NCBI RefSeq assembly: GCF_014200305.1
Contig: NZ_JACHBL010000001.1
Span: 1,550,001-1,614,000 of the forward strand
Direction: 5' to 3'
DNA: 64,000 nt
Source of the DNA: Neomicrococcus lactis
Lineage (GTDB): Bacteria > Actinomycetota > Actinomycetes > Actinomycetales > Micrococcaceae
The notes beneath the pieces were generated by a model, which did no database searches, was not told the origin of the DNA, and saw nothing but the letters and a program-made list of their open reading frames with translations. Made by a program: the position numbers and the translations under genes. This document shows, piece after piece, positions 19,942 to 29,549 of this stretch; the stretch's first letter is position 1; each line of letters opens with the position of its first letter.

Positions 19942-21159
19942 GTGACGAATGACTACCTACATAGGGAACCGCTGTGGACGCGCGACTTCATCCTCGCGTG
20001 CGCCAGCAACGTGTTCGTCTTCTTTGCCGTGCATCTCTTCTTGTCCACCGTGGCCGCTTACTCCATTCAGCGCTTCATGGTGGGTGACGCCGAGGGCGGC
20101 GCCGCCTCTGGCTTGTTCATCATCGGCGCGCTTTTCGCTCGGCTTCTCGCCGGACCGGCGATGCAACGCTTGTCCTTACGCTGGTTGGCCATCGGCATGT
20201 TTATTTCTTTCGCGATCTTCCCACTGCTTTATATAGCGACGGGTCAGTACTGGCTGCTCATCGCCGAGCGCATTGTTCACGGCATGACATTCGGCATCGG
20301 ATCTAGCGTTATCGCCACTCTTGCCATTCAGCACGTTCCTCAGATGCGCATCGCCGAAGGCACCAGTTGGTACGCGAGTTCCACGGTGGTCGGCGTGGCA
20401 ATGGGCCCGCTCGTGGGCCTGTACCTCTTCCGCACCATCGGATTTGAGGCAGTGTCTTGGGCAGCCGTCATCGCCGCGCTCGTAGGCATGGGCATCATTG
20501 CGCTACTGAAAGTCGAGCCTTCCCCTGTTGCCCCAAAGCAGCACGACGACGCTCCCAAGCCTTCGTGGCTCTCCAACTTTCTGGAGCCTGCGTCTCTTCC
20601 CATCGCACTGATTGGCGCTGCCTGGACACTGGGCTATGCGAGCATCGTGACGTTGTTGAACGCCCTTGCCGATGAGCGAAACCTGGGCACCAGTGTTTCG
20701 TGGTTCTTCTTGGTTTATGCCCTGGTCACCATCGCGTCGCGTCAGTTCACCGGAAAGATCATGGATCGCCGCGGCTTCCACGTGGTCATGATTCCTGCGT
20801 TCGTGTCCTTCGCAGCTGGACTCTTCATCCTGTCCATCGCCGAAAACCTCATCACGCTCTTCGTAGCAGCTGCCCTCGTGGGACTAGGCCAAGGCAACCT
20901 GCTTTCCGCCGGCCAGACCATCGCGGTAAAGCAGGCCGAACGCCACCGCATCGGCATGGCAGCCAGTACTTTCTTCCTCGGCATTGACGCAGGAATGGGC
21001 ACCGGCCCCATTATCGCGGGAGCCATCGTAGCCGCCACGTCCCCGTCAGCCACCTACGGAATTATCTCCGTGTTCGTACTGGCCCTGACCTTGGTTTATG
21101 CAGCGATTTACGTGCGGCCAAAGAAAGCCAAACCCACTGCAACCAAGCGCGGAAACTAA
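19942..21159 (+). CDS. MFS transporter
   Basis: A 405-residue major facilitator with about twelve membrane helices, starting at GTG 19942. The conserved loop after helix 2 is degenerate (LFARLLAGPAMQRLSLRWLAIG), and the matching loop in the second half reads SRQFTGKIMDRRGFHVVMIP. It resembles drug or metabolite exporters of the YfcJ/arabinose-efflux type, but the substrate cannot be read from the sequence. It is divergent from the two-helix membrane protein and convergent with the ABC-2 exporter operon, with only 42 bases between the stops. Confidence 0.82.
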   Translation: MTNDYLHREPLWTRDFILACASNVFVFFAVHLFLSTVAAYSIQRFMVGDAEGGAASGLFIIGALFARLLAGPAMQRLSLRWLAIGMFISFAIFPLLYIATGQYWLLIAERIVHGMTFGIGSSVIATLAIQHVPQMRIAEGTSWYASSTVVGVAMGPLVGLYLFRTIGFEAVSWAAVIAALVGMGIIALLKVEPSPVAPKQHDDAPKPSWLSNFLEPASLPIALIGAAWTLGYASIVTLLNALADERNLGTSVSWFFLVYALVTIASRQFTGKIMDRRGFHVVMIPAFVSFAAGLFILSIAENLITLFVAAALVGLGQGNLLSAGQTIAVKQAERHRIGMAASTFFLGIDAGMGTGPIIAGAIVAATSPSATYGIISVFVLALTLVYAAIYVRPKKAKPTATKRGN

Positions 21160-21180
21160 GCCCGGGCACTTGGCCGAGCG

Positions 21181-21193
21181 GCGGCGTCGTACT
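21181..21193 (-). repeat. Dispersed motif copy (AGTACGACGCCGC)
   Basis: GCGGCGTCGTACT on the plus strand, in the 42-base gap between two convergent genes. The same 13 bases recur at 23965-23977, so the ABC-2 exporter operon is bracketed by two copies in the same orientation. Confidence 0.5.
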
Positions 21194-21201
21194 CCAAGTA
21201 A

Positions 21202-22044
21202 TTAGCGCAAGAACAACGCACGCAAACGGCGCGTGGTCAGCGTGACACCCACGACGATCATCAGCACGAAGTACCCCACATGCACCAGCATGCCGGGGGT
21301 GAAATAGCCGATCGAGAGTTGACGCAAGAGCTCCACACCGTGCCACAACGGCATGGCCTGGATGAACCACTGAATGGCCTGCGGGTACACGGACAGCGGG
21401 TAGAACGTCGCTGAAAAGAGGAACATTGGCAGCATCACGAAAGTGATCCAGTCCAGCTGCTGGAACGTCTTCAGGTAGCTCGTGATACCCATGCCGATAG
21501 ACGCGAAGCCAAAAGCGATGAGCACGGCCGCCGGAACCATGAGCAGACCCGCCGGATGCGTGATGAGTCCCATGAACCACATGATGATGGTGAATCCCGT
21601 GGCGTACATGAATCCGCGCAAGAGCGCCAAGAAGATCTCACCAATCGCCACGTCGAGTGGACCCAGCGACGTGTAGAGCATGTTCTGGTACAACTTCGCA
21701 TAATTCATCTTGAAGAAGACGTTCATGGTGGAGTCGTAAATGGCGCCATTCATGGCGGAGACTGCCAAAAGCGCGGGTGCGATGTACGCCGCGTAGCTCA
21801 TGGTGTGACCGCCGGGGCCAGTCACGTCGCCCACGATCGAGCCAAGGCCAATGCCCATCGAGAGCAGATACAGCACCGGCTCCACGAAGCCAGAAATCAT
21901 GATGGACGCGTTGCTGGTCTTGGTGGCGAGCAGACCGCGCTGAATGACGGACTTGGCGTTGCGGCCGTACAGGGCAGCGAAAGGACGATTGCTGCCGCTG
22001 AGCATCAGGTCCTTGTGATCCACCGTGGGAATTGACGTGCTCAT
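21202..22044 (-). CDS. ABC-2 type exporter permease (second)
   Basis: A 280-residue membrane protein of the ABC-2 (NodJ/DrrB-like) class with six hydrophobic segments. Characteristic stretches are FVEPVLYLLSMGIGLGSIV near the N-terminus and MLPMFLFSATFYPLSVYP in the C-terminal half. Its ATG overlaps the stop of the first permease by four bases. With the ATPase two genes upstream it should form a heteromeric exporter of a lipid, polysaccharide or drug; the substrate is unknown. Confidence 0.88.
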   Translation of the reverse strand: MSTSIPTVDHKDLMLSGSNRPFAALYGRNAKSVIQRGLLATKTSNASIMISGFVEPVLYLLSMGIGLGSIVGDVTGPGGHTMSYAAYIAPALLAVSAMNGAIYDSTMNVFFKMNYAKLYQNMLYTSLGPLDVAIGEIFLALLRGFMYATGFTIIMWFMGLITHPAGLLMVPAAVLIAFGFASIGMGITSYLKTFQQLDWITFVMLPMFLFSATFYPLSVYPQAIQWFIQAMPLWHGVELLRQLSIGYFTPGMLVHVGYFVLMIVVGVTLTTRRLRALFLR

Positions 22045-22937
22045 CCCTCAAGCCTCCGTGCGAAGATGCGGCGGGAGAAATGCCAGCCGATGAAAGTTAG
22101 TGCCACCAGATAGAGAACGTGGACAATCGAGAGCCACAGCGGCTCTTGATAGCCGTAGCTGAAGACGCGCGACAGCTCCGTGCCGTGCCAGATGGGCGAA
22201 ATCCAGCCGATCCACTGCAAGAACCACGGCAGCGTGGTCAGCGGGAAGAAGGTACCGGAGAAGAGGAACAACGGCATCACAATAAAGCGGTTGACCAGTT
22301 GGAACTGCCCGCGTTCTTCTTCGAGGCTCGCGGCATAGGCCATGAGCGGGAAGCCAAACGCTGTGCCGGCGAGCGTGGCAATGAGCACGGATACCCAAGC
22401 CCACGCACTGCCCGTAGCACCGAACAGCACCACGATCAGCAAGTACACGATGGACTGCGCAAAGATACGTGTAGTCACCGCGAGCTGCAGACCCTGACTA
22501 ATTTGGTACGGAGTGATGGCCGTGGACAGCGGACCATAGAAGGTCCGGTTCCACTTGAAGCCACTCATGATCACGTAGGTGAACTCCCCTGCAGCCGTCA
22601 TGACGGCGGCGGAAACCAAGAGCGCCGGCGCAATGAAGGTGACGTAGGAGACGCCGAAAGCGTTCGCGCTATTCGCATCCACGAGGCTCGCTAGGCCAAC
22701 GCCCATCGCGAACAAGTACATGAGCGGGTTGCCCACGGAGTACGCAATGATGATGTCGATGTAGCGGCGCATCGCGAGGAGATGCCCCTCCGCGATGTAC
22801 AGGGTGCCAAATTTTCTGGCTCGCTTTGCAGACTCCGCAGGCGCGTGAGCCTTGAGGCTCGAATTGAACAGCCGCACCGCGGCGTCCGTGCCACTGCGGT
22901 CAATCCGCTGAGTGGCTGGTGCTTGTGGATCAGTCAA
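22041..22937 (-). CDS. ABC-2 type exporter permease (first)
   Basis: A 298-residue ABC-2 permease and paralogue of the following gene, with the same FVEP/YLFAMGVGLASLV-like opening and VMPLFLFSGTFFPLTTLP near the C-terminal helices. About 50 polar residues precede the first helix. It overlaps the ATPase gene by eight bases at its start and the second permease by four at its end. Two non-identical permeases plus one ATPase is the usual composition of this exporter type. Confidence 0.88.
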   Translation of the reverse strand: MTDPQAPATQRIDRSGTDAAVRLFNSSLKAHAPAESAKRARKFGTLYIAEGHLLAMRRYIDIIIAYSVGNPLMYLFAMGVGLASLVDANSANAFGVSYVTFIAPALLVSAAVMTAAGEFTYVIMSGFKWNRTFYGPLSTAITPYQISQGLQLAVTTRIFAQSIVYLLIVVLFGATGSAWAWVSVLIATLAGTAFGFPLMAYAASLEEERGQFQLVNRFIVMPLFLFSGTFFPLTTLPWFLQWIGWISPIWHGTELSRVFSYGYQEPLWLSIVHVLYLVALTFIGWHFSRRIFARRLEG

Positions 22938-23922
22938 TGAGGGACCGTCCTGTCAATCGCAAGAAGACATCTTCCAAGGAAGAACGACGGACCAGCGAAG
23001 TGATGGGGTTCAGACCCCGGCTGGTCACTTGTTCTAGAGCCGCTTCGCCGTTGTCCGCATAGATGAGCACACGGTCCGGCAGCGTTTCAACGCGCTCGCC
23101 GATGCCCTGAAGTTCGCTCTCCACCGTGGTGTTGCGCTCGGTGCCGAAGCGCAGCTCGAGCACTTCGCGGGTCGAGTAGTCGCGGATGAGCTTGGCAGGC
23201 GAGCCTTCGGCCATAATCTGGCCCTTGTCCACCACAATCAGGCGATCGCAGAGCTGCTCCGCTTCGTCCATGTAGTGCGTGGTGAGAATCAGCGTGACGC
23301 CTCGTTCTTTGAGTCGGAAGAGTCGGTCCCAAAGAATGTGGCGTGCTTGCGGATCGAGGCCGGTAGTGGGCTCGTCGAGGAGCAGAATCTTGGGATCGTT
23401 GACGAGCGATCGAGCAATCGTCAGTCGTCGCTTCATGCCGCCTGAGAGCGCGGAAACGCGGTTATTCGCCTTGTCCGTGAGCTGCGCGAATTCCAGAAGC
23501 TCGTCGGACTTGGGCTTCAAGTAGCTGCGCGAGAGACCGAAGTACCGGCCGTACATGATCAGGTTGTCGCGAACCGTGATTTCTTCGTCCAGGTTGTCCT
23601 GCTGTGGCACCACGCCCAAGTGTGCGCGCACCTCGGGACCATGCTCCTCGGGGTCCAACCCCATGATGGTCAGCTGTCCGCCGCTGCGCTGCGAGACACC
23701 ACCGATCATGCGCATGGTGGTGGATTTTCCGGCGCCGTTGGGGCCAAGGAGTCCAAAGGATTCACCGGCGGGAACTTCGAACGAGAGGTCGTTGACGGCG
23801 GTGAAGTCACCGTACCGCTTCTGCAGGTGGGAAGCGGAGATAACTGTGGGGCGAGGTGTGATGGTTGGCACAAAGTCGAGACTAGAACAATTAACCGATT
23901 GGCACAAATCAATCAATTTCAT
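22930..23922 (-). CDS. ABC-2 exporter ATPase (DrrA-like)
   Basis: A 330-residue ATPase that energises the two ABC-2 permeases. Walker A is GPNGAGKST, the signature LSGGMKRRLTIARS, and Walker B LLLDEPTTGLDPQ. The C-terminal 100 residues are the accessory domain typical of daunorubicin-resistance ATPases. The ATG at 23922 has GGAG about eight bases upstream; an internal start near the RPTVISASHLQKRYG segment would also fit. Family homology suggests drug or lipid export, but the substrate is not predictable. Confidence 0.9.
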   Translation of the reverse strand: MKLIDLCQSVNCSSLDFVPTITPRPTVISASHLQKRYGDFTAVNDLSFEVPAGESFGLLGPNGAGKSTTMRMIGGVSQRSGGQLTIMGLDPEEHGPEVRAHLGVVPQQDNLDEEITVRDNLIMYGRYFGLSRSYLKPKSDELLEFAQLTDKANNRVSALSGGMKRRLTIARSLVNDPKILLLDEPTTGLDPQARHILWDRLFRLKERGVTLILTTHYMDEAEQLCDRLIVVDKGQIMAEGSPAKLIRDYSTREVLELRFGTERNTTVESELQGIGERVETLPDRVLIYADNGEAALEQVTSRGLNPITSLVRRSSLEDVFLRLTGRSLID

Positions 23923-23964
23923 TCGGAGGCTCCAAGATACTCAACGTGCCTACTGTGACGAGCT

Positions 23965-23977
23965 GCGGCGTCGTACT
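23965..23977 (-). repeat. Dispersed motif copy (AGTACGACGCCGC)
   Basis: GCGGCGTCGTACT on the plus strand, between the divergent ABC ATPase and MFS genes and ahead of the chosen MFS start. It is an exact 13-base match to the copy at 21181. Confidence 0.5.
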
Positions 23978-24032
23978 GGAAAATGCCGCTAAAGTGGACT
24001 CAAATGCCGCCCGCACTTGGTCAGGAGCGCCC

Positions 24033-25313
24033 GTGTCAGAAGCCCCCGCCACACGGAATACGTCAGGTCGTGGATGGCTCTATTTGCTGATCGCGTCCGC
24101 CGTTTTGACGCAGGGCGGCCTCAATCTCATTCGCCCCGTCACCACCTACAAACTCGTGGGCCTCGGGGCAGACTCCTTCCTTGTTGGCGTGGTGACGGCG
24201 TTTTACGCGCTCGTCCCGCTCTTTGCAGCGATTTGGCTGGGCCGGATGTCCGACCGCCTCAACAATCTGCGCCCCATGGTGGCCCTGGGCGCGGTGGTGC
24301 TGGCGATTGGCGCGGCCGGAATTGCGCTGGGCAATAGCTTCATTCTGATCGCGATCTTCTCCGCCGTCCTTGGCCTGGGTCACTTGCTCTTCACGATCGG
24401 CGGACAGGCCGCAATTGCACGGCGATCCTCGCCCGCCGAAATGGACCGCGGATTCGGCTGGTTTACGGCGGCATTTTCCGTGGGCCAGATGATCGGCCCA
24501 CTACTGGCTGGCATCATTCTCGGCTCAGAGCTCGTTTCGGATGCGGCAGACCGCCTGGATAGCGTCAATATTGCGCTCTGGGTTGGCTGCGGGCTGACGC
24601 TCGCCGCCGCGCCGCTCTTCCTGTCGCCGAAAACACTTTCCGGTACGACGCCGCGCCGCACCTCCCCGAAAACCGGCGGCTCGAGCGATACCCGCGAAAT
24701 GACGACGACGAAGCCAACCATGTGCAACATCCTCAAGCGTCCCGGCGTCATGTCCCACATGTTTGCGTCGTTGGCGCTCTTGGGCATGCTGGACATCCTG
24801 ACGGCGTTCTTGCCACTGCTTGCTGAGGAGGTAGGCGTGAGCCCGGCAGCCGTGGGCCTCTTGCTGGCATTGCGCGGAGCCGCGTCCATTGTGTCCCGTG
24901 TGCTATTGCCGTGGTTGTCCTCCCGCTTGTCTCACACTTCGCTGTTGCTGTGGTCCTTGTATGGTGCGGGCTTAGCTCTGGTGATCCCGCCGCTGCTCAT
25001 GGCGATGTTCCCGCCAGCCGACGGTGGCGAGCTGACGCTTTTGCTCTGCGGACTCTGCATGCTGTTTGGTGGCATCTTCCTCGGTCTCGGTCAGCCACTG
25101 ACCATGACCGAAGTGTCCACGTCTGTGCCACCCGCGTGGCGCGGATCGGCACTTGCCGTTCGCCTCATGGGCAACCGGCTTGGCCAGGTTGCTTTGCCGC
25201 TTTTGGCCGGTGTGTTTGCAGCACCCTTGGGTCCTGGCGCAGCAATTGTCATGGCCTCAGGATTCTTGTTGATCAGCGGTGCTGAGAAGTCAATTCGCAA
25301 GAGGCGAAAGTAA
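24033..25313 (+). CDS. MFS transporter
   Basis: A major facilitator with about twelve helices. The frame is open from 23946, but the GTG at 24033 has AGGAG (24023-24027) five bases upstream and puts the first helix (LYLLIASAVLTQGGLNLIR) close to the N-terminus, giving 426 residues. The loop after helix 2 is AAIWLGRMSDRLNNLRPMV, a clear MFS signature. A Thr/Arg-rich central loop (about residues 205-230) separates the halves. Substrate unknown. It is divergent from the ABC-2 exporter operon. Confidence 0.82.
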   Translation: MSEAPATRNTSGRGWLYLLIASAVLTQGGLNLIRPVTTYKLVGLGADSFLVGVVTAFYALVPLFAAIWLGRMSDRLNNLRPMVALGAVVLAIGAAGIALGNSFILIAIFSAVLGLGHLLFTIGGQAAIARRSSPAEMDRGFGWFTAAFSVGQMIGPLLAGIILGSELVSDAADRLDSVNIALWVGCGLTLAAAPLFLSPKTLSGTTPRRTSPKTGGSSDTREMTTTKPTMCNILKRPGVMSHMFASLALLGMLDILTAFLPLLAEEVGVSPAAVGLLLALRGAASIVSRVLLPWLSSRLSHTSLLLWSLYGAGLALVIPPLLMAMFPPADGGELTLLLCGLCMLFGGIFLGLGQPLTMTEVSTSVPPAWRGSALAVRLMGNRLGQVALPLLAGVFAAPLGPGAAIVMASGFLLISGAEKSIRKRRK

Positions 25314-25406
25314 GCCCCACCCACCCGCGCTCTGGTTCCGAACTTCTGAAGCTCGTCATTCAGGTGGACGTTTGACGGGGATCTCCTTCACGTTCTCGGC
25401 AGCACT

Positions 25407-25425
25407 ATCCTGAATCATTCAGAAT
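25407..25425. promoter_or_regulatory. Candidate Fur/PerR-type operator
   Basis: ATCCTGAATCATTCAGAAT is a near-perfect palindrome whose core CTGAA-TCA-TTCAG lies at 25410-25422, about 20 bases before the regulator ATG. Position and AT-rich symmetry fit autoregulation of a peroxide-sensing Fur-family gene and its catalase. The site is inferred from symmetry and context. Confidence 0.55.
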
Positions 25426-25441
25426 ATGGCAGTATGGGGAT

Positions 25442-25966
25442 ATGACCTACGTCAACAAATCTGCTCAGGCTTTACCCCCAGTGGGTGAGTCTGCGGAGCA
25501 CGTGGATTGGGCTCAACCCCTACGCCACGTGGGTCGACGCGTCACAAAGCAGCGGTTATGCGTGCTGGAGGCTGCCCGTCGGCATCCTCACGCCACCGCG
25601 GAAGAAATTCACCGCGAAACCCTGACCGAGCTTCCCCAGTTTTCGTTGCAATCCGCTTACGTGGTGCTCAACGATCTCGTGGATTCCGGTCTTTTGCGGC
25701 GGATAGATCTTCCCGGGCATCCCGCTCGCTTTGAAACCGAAATAGCCGACAATCACCATCACGCCGTCTGCATTTCGTGTGGACGCGTCGAGGACGTCGC
25801 GTGCGCCGTTGGCCACGCTCCATGCCTCACTCCGCCGGACGGTCTCAAGATGAACATCTTGGTGGCCGACGTCTTGTTCCGAGGCATTTGCGCTGAATGT
25901 GCGGCTCGGGGCAACAACACCCACTCAGAAAAACCCCAACATGAAGGAGACAGTGATGACTACTGA
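25442..25966 (+). CDS. Fur-family regulator (PerR/CatR-like)
   Basis: A 174-residue metal-dependent repressor. The winged helix covers about residues 25-95 ([22 protein letters not shown], then [20 protein letters not shown]). The dimerisation and metal region has HHH at 105-107, CISC at 110-113 and CAEC at 150-153, the structural zinc site. Its end overlaps the catalase start by 11 bases, so the two are one operon. That context makes a peroxide-responsive role (as in Streptomyces CatR/FurA) more likely than iron control. Confidence 0.88.
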   Translation: MTYVNKSAQALPPVGESAEHVDWAQPLRHVGRRVTKQRLCVLEAARRHPHATAEEIHRETLTELPQFSLQSAYVVLNDLVDSGLLRRIDLPGHPARFETEIADNHHHAVCISCGRVEDVACAVGHAPCLTPPDGLKMNILVADVLFRGICAECAARGNNTHSEKPQHEGDSDDY

Positions 25967-27497
25967 GAACACTGCCGGACATGCCACGGGCTCAACGACT
26001 CAGGCTGGAATCCCAGCCGTCAGCGACCGCAACTCGCTGACCGTCGGAGCTAACGGACCAATCGTCTTGCACGACCACCACTTGGTGGAGACTCTTGCAC
26101 ACTTCAACCGCATGAACGTTCCAGAGCGTCGTCCGCACGCAAAGGGATCCGGTGCATTCGGTGTCTTCGAAACCACCGAAGACGTTTCGAAGTACACCAA
26201 GGCTGCTCTTTTCCAGCCAGGCGTATCCACCCGCACGCTACTTCGTTTCTCCACCGTTGCTGGCGAGCTTGGCTCCCCTGACACGTGGCGCGACGTTCGC
26301 GGCTTCGCCTTGAAGTTCTACACCACCGAAGGCAACTTCGACCTCGTGGGCAACAACACCCCGGTGTTCTTCGTCCGCGACCCTATGAAGTTCCCACACT
26401 TCATCCGCTCCCAGAAGCGTTTGCCAGATTCCGGCTTGCGCGACAACACGATGCAGTGGGACTTCTGGACGCAGAACCCTGAGTCGGCACACCAGGTCAC
26501 TTACCTCATGGGTAACCGCGGTTTGCCAAAGACCTGGCGTGAAATGAACGGCTACGGCTCGCACACCTACATGTGGGTCAACGAAGCTGGCGAGAAGTTC
26601 TGGGTGAAGTACCACTTCATTTCCCAGCAGGGTCAGGCAGACCTCACCAACGAAGAGGCCGAGAAGTTCGCCGGCGCTGACGCCGAGCACCACCGCCGCG
26701 ACCTCTTCAACGCCATCAAGAACGGTGACTTCCCCAAGTGGGATCTCCACGTTCAGATCATGCCGTACGAGGATGCCAAGACCTACCGCTTCAACCCGTT
26801 CGACTTGACCAAGATCTGGTCCAAGAAGGACTACCCACGTATCAAGGTTGGAACGCTCACCCTGAACGAGAACCCGCAGAACTTCTTCGCTCAGATTGAG
26901 CAGGCTGCATTCTCACCAGCGAACATGGTTCCAGGCATGGGCAACTCCCCAGACAAGATGCTCTTGGGCCGTAACTTCGCTTACGCCGACGCTCAGCGTT
27001 ACCGCATTGGCACCAACTTCCAGCAGTTGCCCGTGAACCGCCCAATCAACGAAGTTCACACCTACAACTTCGAAGGCAACATGTGGTACGAGCACACGGG
27101 TGACCGCCGGGTCTACGCACCGAACTCCTTCGGTGACTCGTGGAGCGACGAGACCGGCCCAGTAGACAACGGCTGGGAGAACGACGGCGAGCTCGTCCGT
27201 TCCTCCTACGAGTTGCACGCTGAGGACGACGACTTCGGCCAGGCAGGCACGTTGGTTCGGGAAGTGTGGACCGACGAGATCCGTGCCGGCGTTGTTGAGA
27301 CCGTCGGTGGCGCTCTCTCCAGCGTTGAAGAGCCTGTTCAGTCCAAGGCTTTCGAGTACTGGAAGAACATCGACGCCGACCTCGGCGCTCGCATCCAGGC
27401 CGAAGCACTTACCAAGGGCGGCGACTCGGTTGTTGGCGGAGATCCAGACAACCCAAAGGCTGAAGGCAACGCAACCGTTGACGGTGCAGGCGCCTAG
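25956..27497 (+). CDS. katA: Haem catalase
   Basis: Disproportionates hydrogen peroxide. The ATG at 25956 follows AAGGAGA and lies inside the end of the regulator gene, giving 513 residues, the small-subunit monofunctional type. Catalytic His61 lies in [12 protein letters not shown], and the distal Asn is in [12 protein letters not shown] near residue 134. The haem-ligand Tyr is in [16 protein letters not shown] near 343. Co-translation with a Fur-type repressor suggests peroxide induction. Confidence 0.97.
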   Translation: MTTENTAGHATGSTTQAGIPAVSDRNSLTVGANGPIVLHDHHLVETLAHFNRMNVPERRPHAKGSGAFGVFETTEDVSKYTKAALFQPGVSTRTLLRFSTVAGELGSPDTWRDVRGFALKFYTTEGNFDLVGNNTPVFFVRDPMKFPHFIRSQKRLPDSGLRDNTMQWDFWTQNPESAHQVTYLMGNRGLPKTWREMNGYGSHTYMWVNEAGEKFWVKYHFISQQGQADLTNEEAEKFAGADAEHHRRDLFNAIKNGDFPKWDLHVQIMPYEDAKTYRFNPFDLTKIWSKKDYPRIKVGTLTLNENPQNFFAQIEQAAFSPANMVPGMGNSPDKMLLGRNFAYADAQRYRIGTNFQQLPVNRPINEVHTYNFEGNMWYEHTGDRRVYAPNSFGDSWSDETGPVDNGWENDGELVRSSYELHAEDDDFGQAGTLVREVWTDEIRAGVVETVGGALSSVEEPVQSKAFEYWKNIDADLGARIQAEALTKGGDSVVGGDPDNPKAEGNATVDGAGA

Positions 27498-27529
27498 TCT
27501 GAAGGTCTAGTTCTCTAGATCAAAGAGAA

Positions 27530-27566
27530 GGTCCCGTTCCCACATCTGTGGGAACGGGACCCTTTT
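27530..27566 (+). terminator. Terminator after katA
   Basis: GGTCCCGTTCCCAC (27530-27543) pairs perfectly with GTGGGAACGGGACC (27548-27561) over a four-base loop and is followed by CTTTT. It lies between katA and the convergent low-complexity gene. Confidence 0.85.
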
Positions 27567-27620
27567 CGTTAGGGCTTGGAGGCTTCTTGCCGAAACGTTG
27601 CCGAGCCTTTAGTTAGCTGG

Positions 27621-29417
27621 CTAGCTGGTGCGGCCTTCTTCGTCACGACGAAGCTGCTCGCGAGCATTGTCAGCATCAGGATCAATGCCGTGCTCTTCCA
27701 GCACCGTGCGCTCTTCTTCGGCTTCGGCGACGAGCTGTTCGCCCAGCGTGCGTGGCTGGTCAGGGTTTTCGCCAGCGGCATCGTCCCACTCATCATCGAT
27801 GCCATTGCCGTCAGCGTCATCAAACTTGTAACGTCCGATCACACGGTCTTCTTCAATGTCTGCAGCAATCTCTTGGCGCTCTCCGTCGGAGAGGACTTCG
27901 CTGTTTTCTCCGTAGGAGTCCACGCGTTCGCCGTGAAGATCTTCCTGGCTGAAGTTGACGCGAGGATCACCCTGATTGGTCTCCAACGAAGACTCAGAAG
28001 CGGAAGCGACGTTCTGCTCATCCTCTTCGCGGAAAGCATCAGCAGCGTAGTTGTTGCGCTCGACGTCGCGTGACCACTCGTCTTCATCATCAACGCCACG
28101 CACCTGACCCTGCGACTGTGGCTCGTCACTGAAAGAGGCACGATCAAAATCTTCGTCCCTACGTGAATCAAAGTCCGCGAATGGGTCCTTAGTCGAAGGA
28201 TCGTTCTGATCGTTCTGATCGTTCTGATCGTTCTGATCGACATTGGTTACAGGAATGGCCGTCGTAGCAGCTACCGGCGCGGTGGTTTCTTGCTCTACCT
28301 CAGCGGCATGCTTTCCACTGAAGGTCTCATCCTCAGATGAATAATCAATGTCCTGTTCAACAGTCTGTTCGCTGGTCTGCTGGTAAGCAGCAACTGGAGA
28401 CTCAGATGGATCGGTGTAGCTCTTGGAGTAGGGATCGGACCCAACATCCGAGTTCAGGTCACCTTCGGAAGTTGCGTCGTAACGGTTGGAGTCGTAATTG
28501 GAGTCGTAGGTGGAGTCGTCACGATTCGAGTCATAGTTCGTCGAATCAGCGAGCTCGTTATCGTTATCGGCACGGTCAGATGCTGCGGCAACGCCGGCTA
28601 CACCAGCTACGCCTGCCGAACCGGCTGCAACTCCCGCTGCAAGACCTGAATCGCGACGTTCTTCGCGCTGCTCGCGGTATTCCTCCACCTCAGGCTCTGA
28701 AGGGCGCTGGTACTTCGTGGAGCTCTCAGTGCTCGTGGTGTCCACGCGGTTTACATCATCAACGTGGTTGGTGTCGTACACAGGGTTCACATCGTTCGCG
28801 CGGTAGCGATCTGGATCGCTCTGCGCATCGTCGCGGAAGGTTTCGTCACGTGCTGCGTCAACGCGAGCAACGTCGTCGTTATTGATGTCCGCTTCGTCCG
28901 CGCGTACGGAATCGTCGCGGTTGGACGCGGCATAAGCGCCTGCGCCGGCGGCGGCACCCAAGCCAGCACCAGCTGCAAGTCCGGCACCTGGACGTGAAGA
29001 CGTCGTCGTAGGCTCTTCGGCGCGAGCCTGCTCAGCGGCGGCGCGTGCCTCACGAACTTCACGGCGGGAAGCAGGAGTGTCCGTGTCAGGGTCCAGGGCG
29101 TCTGCTTTCTGGCGGATGTCTTCAAGGTCGGCGCGGTTGGCCTCAGCATCGTTGTTCAACGCTTCGGCATCCTTGCGGCGCTTCGCGGCGGCTACCTCTG
29201 CCTCATCGGCTTCGAGCTGAGCGCGTCGTGCGGCGTTTTCCTTTTCTTTGAGTTCAAGTTCGCGAGCTTGAGCTTCCTCGCGAAGGCGAGCGGCCTCAAT
29301 GCGATCCTGCTCAGCCTGCGCCCGCTTCTTCCTGCTGACGGCTGATGAAATCAGCCAGATCAAGAGCAGGACTACAACAATTCCAATGACTAGCCACATG
29401 ATTTGTTCTTGCGTCAT
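27621..29417 (-). CDS. Membrane-anchored, acidic low-complexity protein
   Basis: Not recognised. The ATG at 29417 follows AGGAGG with a five-base spacer and gives 598 residues. A single N-terminal helix (MWLVIGIVVVLLLIWLISSA) is followed by a long charged Ala/Glu/Arg stretch (about 28-115) likely to form a coiled coil. The rest is Asp/Ser/Glu-rich and probably disordered. It carries two Gly/Ala-rich blocks (GLAAGAGLGAAAGAGAYAAS and GLAAGVAAGSAGVAGVAGVA), NYDSN-like repeats and a QND repeat run. Near the end, DADGNGIDDEWDD (534-546) resembles an Asp-rich calcium-binding loop. It could be an envelope or cytoplasm-facing scaffold; the topology is undetermined. Confidence 0.7.
   Translation of the reverse strand: MTQEQIMWLVIGIVVVLLLIWLISSAVSRKKRAQAEQDRIEAARLREEAQARELELKEKENAARRAQLEADEAEVAAAKRRKDAEALNNDAEANRADLEDIRQKADALDPDTDTPASRREVREARAAAEQARAEEPTTTSSRPGAGLAAGAGLGAAAGAGAYAASNRDDSVRADEADINNDDVARVDAARDETFRDDAQSDPDRYRANDVNPVYDTNHVDDVNRVDTTSTESSTKYQRPSEPEVEEYREQREERRDSGLAAGVAAGSAGVAGVAGVAAASDRADNDNELADSTNYDSNRDDSTYDSNYDSNRYDATSEGDLNSDVGSDPYSKSYTDPSESPVAAYQQTSEQTVEQDIDYSSEDETFSGKHAAEVEQETTAPVAATTAIPVTNVDQNDQNDQNDQNDPSTKDPFADFDSRRDEDFDRASFSDEPQSQGQVRGVDDEDEWSRDVERNNYAADAFREEDEQNVASASESSLETNQGDPRVNFSQEDLHGERVDSYGENSEVLSDGERQEIAADIEEDRVIGRYKFDDADGNGIDDEWDDAAGENPDQPRTLGEQLVAEAEEERTVLEEHGIDPDADNAREQLRRDEEGRTS
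28201..28236 (-). repeat. 9-bp tandem repeat inside the low-complexity gene
   Basis: Four exact copies of TCGTTCTGA encode the in-frame Asp-Gln-Asn run QNDQNDQNDQND. Copy number could change without a frameshift, so this is a possible length-variable site. Confidence 0.85.
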
Positions 29418-29549
29418 GACGCCTCCTAGAGCGGTACTGCCGTGCAAATCAAAACTGCTATAGATAACTGTTTACCATTTATCCCTTGGGAGTTACACAG
29501 TAAACATAGGGTTCGAAGTGGACAGGTACAAGTGTTTTGGCAACAAAAA

